Shown here one piece after another: positions 1 to 5,442 of a stretch of 5,500 nt of DNA. The DNA is from Acidobacteriota bacterium (GTDB lineage: Bacteria > Acidobacteriota > Terriglobia > Terriglobales > Acidobacteriaceae). Position numbers and translations under genes: made by a program. How positions within the stretch are numbered: the stretch's first letter is position 1; every line of letters begins with the position of its first letter. The stretch lies in contig JAJZIF010000292.1 in assembly GCA_021810735.1 (NCBI GenBank), positions 1-5,500 on the forward strand. Direction: 5' to 3'. Below the pieces are notes generated by a model. That model saw only the letters and a program-made list of their open reading frames with translations. It was not told the DNA's origin and ran no database searches.

Positions 1-178
1 GCAGCAGCGCGGTGAAGGGCACCGCGTTCCATTCGCTCTGGCTGTAGAACCAGTCGGATTCAGGCTCGGACACATTCGGGGCTTCCGCTTGCGCACGGCG
101 CGGAAGCAACCCCAGCGCGGCGGAGCAGAGCACGGCGGCAGACAGGAAATTTCTACGGGTAACGCTTGGAATAGGCAT
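1..178 (-). CDS. Tat-exported protein, N-terminal part only
   Basis: The reading frame starts at the ATG at 178-176 and runs off the left edge of the window, so only about 59 residues are visible. The start has a clear twin-arginine signal peptide: the motif T-R-R-N-F-L at residues 7-12, a hydrophobic stretch (about residues 12-25) and a plausible signal peptidase site after R-A-Q-A near residue 35. The mature part begins with an acidic stretch and then aromatic residues (D-W-F-Y-S-Q-S-E-W). A Tat signal implies export of a folded, often cofactor-bearing, protein to the periplasm. I do not recognise the mature protein. No good Shine-Dalgarno sequence precedes the ATG. The start was chosen because the signal peptide begins right after it. 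It is the last gene of the minus-strand cluster, 56 bp after the stop of the beta-barrel remnant, and may depend on read-through from upstream. Confidence 0.72.
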   Translation of the reverse strand, partial: MPIPSVTRRNFLSAAVLCSAALGLLPRRAQAEAPNVSEPESDWFYSQSEWNAVPFTALL

Positions 179-234
179 GAGACTAGATGTATCAGATGGG
201 GGGCGGTGTCTAACAGAGCCGCCGTTCATAATCA

Positions 235-624
235 TTAGAAATGGCGGCCGAGAAAGCCATTGAGACCGTGGCCGGGCTTCGATCCCCAGGTTTGGTAGAG
301 GGCGAGGTAGGCGTAATTCTCCGTTTGTCCAACGACCGAATGCCCATAGCAAAATAGCAATTGCAGTCCAGGATTCTTGAAGTAGTAAAACCCGCCGAGG
401 TCGACCATGGTGGCGGATTGTGTCTGCGGAGTGGCGAAGCCTTCGGCGGCGCGAGAAAAAACTTCTCCTCCCAGCATCCACCGCTTGCCGATGTCGCGCT
501 GCAGCAGCCAGCCCGCATAGGGAAAGCTGTTGTATTGCGTCTGATGGACAATCTGATATCCCGAGTCGCCGTAAGTGGTCCAATGTCCCCAGCTTTTTTG
601 CGCCCAGATCGGCAGCTTGTACCA
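235..624 (-). pseudogene. Outer-membrane beta-barrel (transporter/phenol_MetA_deg-like), C-terminal half only
   Basis: About 130 codons in one minus-strand frame read as the second half of an outer-membrane beta-barrel. They begin with W-Y-K-L-P-I-W-A-Q-K-S-W-G-H-W-T-T-Y-G and continue with alternating strand patterns such as G-W-L-L-Q-R-D-I, W-M-L-G-G-E-V-F, V-D-L-G-G-F-Y-Y-F and A-Y-L-A-L-Y-Q-T-W-G. From memory, this order (QKSWG.WTTYG, then LGGEVF, then a short C-terminal strand) is typical of the proteins often annotated 'transporter' or MetA-pathway of phenol degradation. Their full length is near 250 residues with a signal peptide. Here the signal peptide and first half are missing. The sequence in front of the WYKLPIW segment belongs to a different gene in a different frame. 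About 15 residues follow the usual barrel end before the stop at 237-235. Without a signal peptide or an own start this cannot make a functional porin. The family name is a recollection of the motif, not a search result. Confidence 0.62.
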
Positions 625-971
625 GAGAACGGAGGAAAGGTCAGCAGGATGCCCAGCGCTAAAAGAGCAAATGCTGTTGCATTCACCTTCGCTATGGCAA
701 CGGCCCTGGTCCGCCAGCGCGTGGCCAGGACGAACCAGATGATCAGCCACAGCAAAATAGCCGTCGTGGTGACGCCGGAGAGCGGCCCCGTCTGCAGATA
801 GAATGTGAAGAATTTTGCTACAAGCCTGGATGCATCCGCGACCACAGCGAAGACGCTGAGAGCGAAACACCCAACCCCTGCGGATAGAATTGCGGCGGCG
901 GAGCCGTTGGGAAGGGAGGGTTTCGCCGACGGGGAGGCGATGGGTTCGTGTTGCTGTGGCGACGGATTCAA
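625..971 (-). pseudogene. Small multi-helix membrane protein, TTG start, 3' end lost by fusion
   Basis: The frame begins at a TTG (971-969) and gives about 115 recognisable residues. A short Pro/Ser-rich N-terminus is followed by three likely membrane helices: around A-I-L-S-A-G-V-G-C-F-A-L-S-V-F-A-V-V, around T-T-T-A-I-L-L-W-L-I-I-W-F-V-L-A, and around A-F-A-L-L-A-L-G-I-L-L-T-F. A conserved-looking T-G-P-L-S-G-V segment sits between the first two. The TTG start is supported by a GGGAGG Shine-Dalgarno six bases upstream (978-983) and by its overlap with the TGA stop of the preceding gene (968-970). After L-T-F-P-P-F, at 627, the frame enters the beta-barrel fragment out of register and yields nonsense down to a TAG at 212-210. 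I recall similar unnamed proteins ending within a few residues of LTFPPF, so only the tail seems lost. An altered membrane protein could still be made. No function can be assigned. Confidence 0.55.
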
Positions 972-1452
972 TGGCTTCCTCCCATCCAATGGATTGTGGA
1001 ACCGCCGTTCACAGGCGCGTGCTTGTTGATCATGGCGCCAAAATATCCTGCCACTCCAGCTGCGGCAAATGCCGTGATGACAAAAACCAGAACGGCCTTG
1101 CGAACCTGCGGATGTTCTCGGATCGATGATCTGTACTTGATCGACACATAGGCGGCAATGGTGATGGCGATGGGAGCGAACCAGGCGACGCGCTCTTTCC
1201 ATTCCATGCTCAGGTTGTGCCAACCGGCGGTCGTAGTGCTGGATTTCAAAAGAGCCTGCGGAAATTGCGCAAGGTTGACGACGCCTGGCTGCGGAATGGC
1301 GCGATACCACGGGTAGATGGGCGAAGCTCGAAAGCCGCCCCGTCGGGCGTCAGCCACTCGACCTCGATCGCAGCAGCATCCTGCGGGACCGAACTCAAGG
1401 ACAGAGCCTCGGCCAGATGGCGAAGGGTTACCAGTGTGTCCGGCACCACCAT
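968..1452 (-). pseudogene. Membrane protein gene with an internal frameshift
   Basis: Two protein-like stretches in different frames adjoin. The first (from the ATG at 1452, about 38 codons) reads V-T-L-R-H-L-A-E-A-L-S and ends E-V-E-W-L-T-P-D-G. The second continues G-G-F-R-A-S-P-I-Y-P-W-Y-R-A-I-P-Q-P-G, then two membrane helices (V-A-W-F-A-P-I-A-I-T-I-A-A-Y-V and A-V-L-V-F-V-I-T-A-F-A-A-A-G-V-A-G-Y-F-G) and ends N-G-G-S-T-I-H-W-M-G-G-S-H. One extra C in the CCCC run at 1338-1341 would join the two frames as L-T-P-D-G-G-G-F-R-A-S-P. This is either a one-base deletion or a sequencing error. No Shine-Dalgarno is seen before 1452, so the true 5' end may lie elsewhere. The helices could also be translated alone from an internal ATG at 1207 (79 residues, weak ribosome site). 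The stop overlaps the TTG start of the next gene. The family is not recognised. Confidence 0.5.
978..983 (-). promoter_or_regulatory. Shine-Dalgarno that decides the TTG start
   Basis: On the minus strand GGGAGG lies six bases before the TTG at 971-969. It is the best ribosome site in the left cluster and lies inside the last codons of the upstream gene. With the TTG/TGA overlap it indicates translational coupling. Confidence 0.6.
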
Positions 1453-1562
1453 CCATCGCGTGCTTCACCAGCCTGCCTCGGGTAGTACGACAGGTGTTTC
1501 AGAAGGCCGCGAAAAGCAGGCCTCCTAACCTCAATGGAATCAACCCGGATCTCTCCCGTTCG

Positions 1563-1594
1563 GCTGTTTCACAAGCTGTGGGCTCAGAAACAGC
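1563..1594. repeat. Inverted repeat, 8-bp arms
   Basis: GCTGTTTC at 1563-1570 is the exact reverse complement of GAAACAGC at 1587-1594, with a 16-base loop. The loop contains a smaller CACA/TGTG pairing that starts at 1570. No T-run follows on either strand, so it does not look like an intrinsic terminator. Function unknown. Confidence 0.45.
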
Positions 1595-1693
1595 GGCGAG
1601 GTGGGTGTCAGTGCATATTTTGCGACTCGCTGGCTCAAGAAAACCTCCGAATTCGTTATCGACGGCGCCCCGAATCTTCTGACGGTCCGTATG

Positions 1694-1716
1694 ACAATCC
1701 CTGAAACAATCCTGAA
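1694..1716. repeat. Short tandem repeat ACAATCC(C)TGAA x2
   Basis: ACAATCCCTGAA (1694-1705) is followed directly by ACAATCCTGAA (1706-1716), which differs by one C. It lies just before the 1721-1744 palindrome. It could be a pair of protein-binding half-sites or chance. Confidence 0.35.
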
Positions 1717-1720
1717 AATC

Positions 1721-1744
1721 GTTCAAGACTGAGCAATATTGAAC
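1721..1744. promoter_or_regulatory. Candidate operator: GTTCAA-N12-TTGAAC palindrome
   Basis: GTTCAA (1721-1726) and TTGAAC (1739-1744) are perfect inverted half-sites with centres 18 bases apart, close to two helical turns. This spacing is common for dimeric helix-turn-helix regulators. It lies about 135 bp upstream of the start of the REC-PAS-GGDEF-EAL gene. No regulator gene in the window can be paired with it. Confidence 0.3.
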
Positions 1745-1808
1745 AGACAATCTTATAGGTTCTTTGGAACCATCCTATTTTCTGTATGTCCGGGCACCGC
1801 TCAAATTA

Positions 1809-1830
1809 CTCAGACCTTTTGCAGTCTGAG
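1809..1830. promoter_or_regulatory. Hairpin in the probable 5' leader of the c-di-GMP gene
   Basis: CTCAGAC (1809-1815) and GTCTGAG (1824-1830) form a perfect 7-bp stem with an 8-base loop. The stem ends 47 bases before the ATG. It could be an operator palindrome or an RNA stem in the leader. It has no trailing T-run and is not a terminator. Confidence 0.35.
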
Positions 1831-1877
1831 GAAGTGATTGCGGCGCTTCTGAAAGCAAGCCGAGTTGTCAGGTACGG

Positions 1878-4004
1878 ATGATGAAAAAAAGGCGGCCAAC
1901 CAAAACAGTCCTGCTGATTGAAAACAACCTCGATGGCTCGGGATCGGTCCTCGATATGTTCAACCATCAGGGCTCCTACTCCTTTGAGTTAACCTATGTG
2001 GTGTGCATGGACGACGCCGTGCAGCGTCTTGCCATGCACCCTTTCGACGTCATCCTTCTCGACCTGGCGTTGCCGGACACCTCGGGCCGGGATGCGATCT
2101 TGCAGCTACGCGCATACGCGCCTCGCACCTCCATTGTGCTGCTCTGCGATCCGGACGATGAGCCGTTCGCCATTCAAGCGATGGAGACAGAGGTGCAAGA
2201 CTACCTCATCAAGGGCGAGATTGAAGCGCACGAGTTGATGCGTGCTCTGCGCAATGCCGTTGCACGTCGGGCACTCGAAGATGTCCTGTACATGGAACAG
2301 GATCGCGCTCAGGTCACGCTCGATAGCATCGCCGACGCTGTCATCTGCACGGACATCCAAGGAAACATCTCCTACCTCAATCCCGTCGCCGAAAGGATGA
2401 CGGGCAGGTCGTTGGAAGAAGCAGTCGGCCGACCCCTGATGGACGTTTTCCGAATCATGGACGCCACCACGGGTGAGGCGGCCGCGAACCCCCTGGTGAA
2501 AGCTATTGGAAAAAACCGGCCTGCCCGGCTGCCTGTCAACTGTATCCTCACCCGGCCGGATGGACACAAAATCTTCATTGAAGATTCGATAGCCCCCATC
2601 CGCGACCGGGACGGACTCTCTGCCGGGTCAGTTCTGGTCTTTCGTGATGTCACCGTTGCGCGAGCGCTGGCCGCGCATATCTCTCACCTTGCCGAACACG
2701 ACTCCCTCACCGGCTTGCCCAATCGCCTGCTCTTGAGAGACCGGCTAGGCCAGGCCATTATGCGTGCAAACCCAGACACAGATCGGATTGCGTTGCTGTT
2801 CCTGGATCTGGATGGGTTCAAACATATCAACGACTCGCTGGGGCATGCGGTGGGTGACAAGCTTCTTCAATCCGTCGCAAAACGGCTCAGGGATTGCATC
2901 CGCACCCCGGACACAGTGAGTCGCCAGGGCGGAGACGAATTTGTCGTGCTTCTTCAGGATGTGCACGAACCGGAAGATGCCGCCGTCGCGGCCATACGAA
3001 TCCTCAAGGCAGTAGCGGAAGTTCATTCGATCAACCAGCTCGATCTTTGCATTACAGCCAGCATCGGCGTGAGCCTTTATCCCGAAGACGGTTTGGACGC
3101 TGAGACGCTGATCAAGAACGCCGACACCGCAATGTACCAGGCGAAGGAAAACCAACAGCATAGCTACAGGTTTTTCAAGCCCGCCATGAATGTCCGCGCT
3201 GTGCAGCGTCAGTCCATTGAACAGGACCTGCGCCGAGCCCTGGAACGCCGCGAATTCACGCTGCACTACCAGCCCAAAATCAATCTGAAGACAGGCAAGG
3301 TCACTAGTGCGGAGGCACTCCTGCGTTGGGCGCATCCCAAGCGAGGACACACTCCTCCTTTGCAGTTCATTCCCGTCGCAGAAGTCACCGGTTTGATACT
3401 GCCCATTGGGTCATGGGTTCTGCGTGAGGCATGCAAGCAGGCCCGTGCCTGGATCGATGCGGGAATGCACCTTGCAACGATGGCCGTCAACGTCTCTGCC
3501 ATCCAATTCAGGAAAGAGGGGTTCCTGGAAGATCTGACGGCGATCTTCGACGAAACTGGTCTGGATCCGCACGTTCTCGAACTGGAGGTTACTGAAAGTG
3601 TGCTCATGGAACGTATCGATCATGTCACCTCCATCCTCGGAACACTGAGAAAAAGAGGCGTACGGGTGTCGGTAGACGATTTCGGTACGGGTTACTCCAA
3701 CCTAAGTTATATTCGGAAACTCCCGCTTGATTCCCTCAAAATCGACCAAACGTTCGTCCGCCAGATCACCTCTATTCCTCGCGACACAAGTATCGTGAAC
3801 GCAATCATCGGCATGGGCAGAAGTCTAAAACTTCAGGTGATCGCCGAGGGCGTAGAAACGAAAGAAGAGTTGGACTTTTTAAAGCTGCAGGAGTGTGACG
3901 AAGCCCAAGGGTTCTACTTCAGCCAGCCAGTCCCTGCCAACCAGTTTGCGAACCTGCTGGTATCTCATCCACTTGACCCCAGCGGACTTTTATCCAGCAT
4001 CTGA
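1878..4004 (+). CDS. REC-PAS-GGDEF-EAL c-di-GMP diguanylate cyclase/phosphodiesterase
   Basis: This 708-residue cytoplasmic signalling protein has no membrane segment. An N-terminal receiver (about 10-130) keeps the phosphoacceptor D62 (V-I-L-L-D-L) and K112 (D-Y-L-I-K-G). The usual second acidic residue is N16 (L-I-E-N-N), and the usual Thr/Ser is C90. A PAS sensor domain (about 140-262) follows. The GGDEF domain (about 266-432) has H-D-S-L-T-G-L-P-N-R, the metal-site segment F-L-D-L-D-G-F-K at 308-315, G-G-D-E-F at 351-355 and an inhibitory I-site R342-T-P-D345 at the canonical five-residue spacing. The EAL domain (about 445-695) has E479-A-L, N538, E570, D600-D601-F-G-T-G-Y-S, K621, E657 and Q677. 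Both making (2 GTP to c-di-GMP) and breaking (to pGpG) activities are therefore possible; which dominates cannot be read from sequence. ATG 1878 is followed by another ATG at 1881. A weak AGG at 1870-1872 suits either. It stands alone with no partner histidine kinase in the window. Confidence 0.96.
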   Translation: MMKKRRPTKTVLLIENNLDGSGSVLDMFNHQGSYSFELTYVVCMDDAVQRLAMHPFDVILLDLALPDTSGRDAILQLRAYAPRTSIVLLCDPDDEPFAIQAMETEVQDYLIKGEIEAHELMRALRNAVARRALEDVLYMEQDRAQVTLDSIADAVICTDIQGNISYLNPVAERMTGRSLEEAVGRPLMDVFRIMDATTGEAAANPLVKAIGKNRPARLPVNCILTRPDGHKIFIEDSIAPIRDRDGLSAGSVLVFRDVTVARALAAHISHLAEHDSLTGLPNRLLLRDRLGQAIMRANPDTDRIALLFLDLDGFKHINDSLGHAVGDKLLQSVAKRLRDCIRTPDTVSRQGGDEFVVLLQDVHEPEDAAVAAIRILKAVAEVHSINQLDLCITASIGVSLYPEDGLDAETLIKNADTAMYQAKENQQHSYRFFKPAMNVRAVQRQSIEQDLRRALERREFTLHYQPKINLKTGKVTSAEALLRWAHPKRGHTPPLQFIPVAEVTGLILPIGSWVLREACKQARAWIDAGMHLATMAVNVSAIQFRKEGFLEDLTAIFDETGLDPHVLELEVTESVLMERIDHVTSILGTLRKRGVRVSVDDFGTGYSNLSYIRKLPLDSLKIDQTFVRQITSIPRDTSIVNAIIGMGRSLKLQVIAEGVETKEELDFLKLQECDEAQGFYFSQPVPANQFANLLVSHPLDPSGLLSSI

Positions 4005-4130
4005 GGACGATCGGTCCGCAGGTGGTGCCTGAGTCGCGGTGCCTGTATCACAAGTGTGTTTCTGTTCGATTTCCGGGCAACTCGGTTTCGTCCTGCGTCA
4101 TAGCAATGGTCAAGTAGCATCTTGGGCAGA
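4005..4130. other. Spacer after the c-di-GMP gene
   Basis: There is no gene and no recognisable intrinsic terminator here. GGTGCCTG occurs twice (4024-4031 and 4038-4045), 14 bases apart. The rest is featureless to me and leads into the transposase remnant. Confidence 0.5.
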
Positions 4131-4375
4131 TCCCGGCTTCAGCGGCACGCTGTAGAAGTTCGTGCGTACCTTCGCGCAGCCGGCCACAATCGCGCGGTCC
4201 AGCTTATTGGCCCGTTATCTCCGCCTACGCTCTGCGTGCGGGCTGCCACCACGCGGTTCTCATCGCGACGGCAGTTCGCAAACAGCTTCGCGTTCAGATC
4301 GGCAAGATCTCTGGCAGCCGGCACGGGAATCCAGTGGTTGCGGCGGAAGTAGCCCACTTCGCCTTCCACTCCGCC
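4131..4375 (-). pseudogene. IS21-family transposase (istA) remnant
   Basis: Two minus-strand stretches in different frames match my memory of IstA, the large transposase of IS21-type elements. The first (4375-4220, about 52 codons) reads [19 protein letters not shown], then R-D-L-A-D-L-N and a D-E-N-R-V-V-A segment. This is the region after the catalytic core. The second (4181-4131, 17 codons) reads [16 protein letters not shown], which normally lies some 35 residues further on. Between them only about 38 bases remain instead of roughly a hundred, and the frame shifts by two. So there was at least one internal deletion. The DDE catalytic domain, the helix-turn-helix, the istB helper gene and the terminal repeats are all missing. 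It is a dead fragment that records an old insertion in the spacer between the two intact genes. IS family naming is by motif recall. Confidence 0.72.
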
Positions 4376-4524
4376 GCGTCTGCTTATGGATGGAGACTGT
4401 GGCTGCGACGAGGATCGCGTCCGCGATGAGGAGAAACGGGTGCGGCGAACGGATCGAGGCACAAGAAAGGAGCGGCATGCCGATCTGGGGCATGGATCGG
4501 GGCGCACGGATCGGGCCAAGATGC
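4376..4524. other. Spacer between the IS remnant and the hypothetical gene
   Basis: I see no supported gene. A minus-strand frame contains a hydrophobic run ([14 protein letters not shown]), but it has no ribosome site and runs into the IS remnant out of frame. It may be old flanking DNA or part of the element that I cannot recognise. Confidence 0.4.
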
Positions 4525-5091
4525 CTACATCAGCAGCTTGGGGGGCGGAGTTGGATTGCGGTGGGGCAGCAGGCGGCGGCGATCAAGCTCTTTTCGCACC
4601 TCTGCCAAGCCATCGGCGCAGGCGTCAAAGGCCTCGGCCAGACGCGCGAACAGCGGAGCTTCCTGCTCGAACTCAAACAAATTGAATTGCGAGACGATGT
4701 AGTAGCTTTCTTTCCCGGCGCGTTTCAGCGCCTGCAAACTTTCCTGCTGGTTGCGGCGCAGCCATTGGGCCGACTCGGGAAACATGCCGGCAAAGAACAG
4801 GCTGAAGTCGCCAATGTGCTTGCGCACTTCCCGTTCGCGGGGAAACGAATAGGCATCCCCATAGACGGGATCGGAGGCGACGAGCATGTCACTGACTTCG
4901 CGCAGTTGGCGGCCGCGCCGGTCGCGGATGCGGTAGAGTTGCTCGGTTTCCGCAAAGTCGGTGAGGATGCCGGCCACATAGCTGGAAATTTCGGCATCGT
5001 TCAGTTCGGAGGTCTGGCTATAACAGCCGTACACAATTTCCTCAAATAACTCCCGCAGTGGATTCTCGGCAGGCATCGGATTCGCAGACAT
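4525..5091 (-). CDS. Conserved-type hypothetical protein, 188 residues
   Basis: This is a soluble, charged, probably mostly helical protein with no signal peptide and no membrane segment. The start is well supported: AGGAG (5098-5102 on the minus strand) lies six bases before the ATG at 5091. Notable segments are [16 protein letters not shown] (39-54), [13 protein letters not shown] (58-70), and the strongest one, [22 protein letters not shown] (86-106, with H92, D95 and P105). Then come G-K-E-S-Y-Y-I-V-S (126-134) and [19 protein letters not shown] (144-162). The last 15 residues are Pro/Arg-rich and look disordered. I recall unnamed proteins with a similar RE-x-EV-xx-HIGDF-x-LF core in Acidobacteriota and Planctomycetota, but no function. 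It is a single-gene unit, followed on the same strand by the transposase remnant. Confidence 0.85.
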   Translation of the reverse strand: MSANPMPAENPLRELFEEIVYGCYSQTSELNDAEISSYVAGILTDFAETEQLYRIRDRRGRQLREVSDMLVASDPVYGDAYSFPREREVRKHIGDFSLFFAGMFPESAQWLRRNQQESLQALKRAGKESYYIVSQFNLFEFEQEAPLFARLAEAFDACADGLAEVRKELDRRRLLPHRNPTPPPKLLM

Positions 5092-5097
5092 GGGTAG

Positions 5098-5102
5098 CTC
5101 CT
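5098..5102 (-). promoter_or_regulatory. Shine-Dalgarno AGGAG of the 188-residue gene
   Basis: AGGAG on the minus strand, with a six-base spacer to the ATG at 5091, fixes the start and shows that the minus strand is coding here rather than the long open frame on the plus strand. Confidence 0.75.
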
Positions 5103-5338
5103 ATCCGTGAAGGTTTCAGATGCAAGTTCTGGGACTTCGTGTTGTATGGGCCATGCACGTGTGCTGTGGCGCGTTGACGTTCCTTTCTGATGGCAATTCC
5201 AGCAAGTTAGTGAGTACTGTACAAATTTTCACGAGAAATTCAAAGCAAAATCAACTGGGCGAACGCAATTCGTTAGCAGTCGTGAAGGACGAGTGCGAGG
5301 GGAAGCGAGGGACCGCCGGGAATATTTCGTGCTCGAGG
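5103..5338. other. Upstream non-coding region of the 188-residue gene
   Basis: Apart from the possible promoter, nothing clear is seen. Open frames on both strands cross the repeat units to the right and lack ribosome sites, so I do not call genes. Confidence 0.5.
5216..5243 (-). promoter_or_regulatory. Possible sigma-70 promoter for the 188-residue gene
   Basis: On the minus strand TTGAAT (5243-5238) and TACAGT (5221-5216) are separated by 16 bases. Each matches the consensus hexamer at four of six positions. It lies in the most A/T-rich part of the gene's upstream region and would give a leader of roughly 115-120 bases. This is a weak prediction. Confidence 0.3.
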
Positions 5339-5371
5339 AAACCGCAGGGCCCTCCGCTGCGGTCAGGATGA
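5339..5371 (-). repeat. REP-like palindromic repeat unit, copy 1
   Basis: On the minus strand the unit starts TCATCCTGACCGCAGCGGAG and ends in GCGGTTT. On the plus strand ACCGCAG (5341-5347) pairs perfectly with CTGCGGT (5357-5363) around a nine-base loop. It aligns with the copy at 5397-5429 along its whole length, with several substitutions. Confidence 0.6.
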
Positions 5372-5396
5372 GACGGTAGGAGAAATCTTTTGCGGC

Positions 5397-5429
5397 AACC
5401 GCGAGATCCTTCGCTTCGCTCAGGATGAC
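5397..5429 (-). repeat. REP-like palindromic repeat unit, copy 2
   Basis: On the minus strand the unit starts TCATCCTGAGCGAAGCGAAG and ends in CGCGGTT. ATCCT and AGGAT (5406-5410 and 5422-5426) can pair around the AGCGAAGCG core. Units with this TCATCCTGAGCGAAGCGAAG core are, from memory, dispersed in many copies in Acidobacteriota and other genomes. It is the same orientation as copy 1, with starts 57 bp apart. Confidence 0.62.
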
Positions 5430-5442
5430 AAGCTGATGACCC

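Larger units (their letters stand above)
1453..1877. other. Intergenic region upstream of the c-di-GMP gene
   Basis: No convincing gene lies here. Open frames exist on both strands, but none has a ribosome site or protein-like composition. The region is noticeably more A/T-rich toward 1690-1830, as expected for a control region between two divergently read units. It holds an 8-bp inverted repeat (1563-1594), a tandem ACAATCC(C)TGAA pair (1694-1716), a GTTCAA-N12-TTGAAC palindrome (1721-1744) and a 7-bp hairpin (1809-1830). Possible -10 like strings such as TATAGG at 1754-1759 have no good -35 partner at the right distance, so I do not place a promoter. Confidence 0.6.

Noticed and set aside
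361..801. A 146-codon open frame on the plus strand
   Set aside because: It is the antisense shadow of the membrane and beta-barrel fragments, with no protein-like domains or ribosome site.
210..1310. A 366-codon open frame on the minus strand as one protein
   Set aside because: Only the middle (971-627) looks like protein in this frame. The first part is the out-of-frame reading of the upstream membrane gene, and the last part is the out-of-frame reading of the beta-barrel.
1499..1750. An 83-codon minus-strand frame between the left cluster and the c-di-GMP gene
   Set aside because: It has a TTG start without a Shine-Dalgarno, mixed composition and no recognisable motif. It overlaps the palindromes of the control region.
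1730..1790. Promoter hexamers such as TATAGG (1754-1759) or TTGGAA with TATGTC (1764-1790)
   Set aside because: The first lacks a -35 at the right distance and the second has a 15-base spacer with a poor -10, so neither was called.
1809..1877. A c-di-GMP riboswitch in the leader of the GGDEF-EAL gene
   Set aside because: There is only one short stem. The conserved paired loops of the known c-di-GMP riboswitch classes were not seen.
2106..3350. Antisense open frames inside the c-di-GMP gene (2106-2567 and 2745-3350)
   Set aside because: They are shadows of a clearly coding gene whose conserved motifs are continuous on the plus strand.
4162..5049. A 295-codon open frame on the plus strand
   Set aside because: It is antisense to the 188-residue gene, which has a strong Shine-Dalgarno and better composition, and it crosses the transposase remnant. 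It also has no ribosome site.
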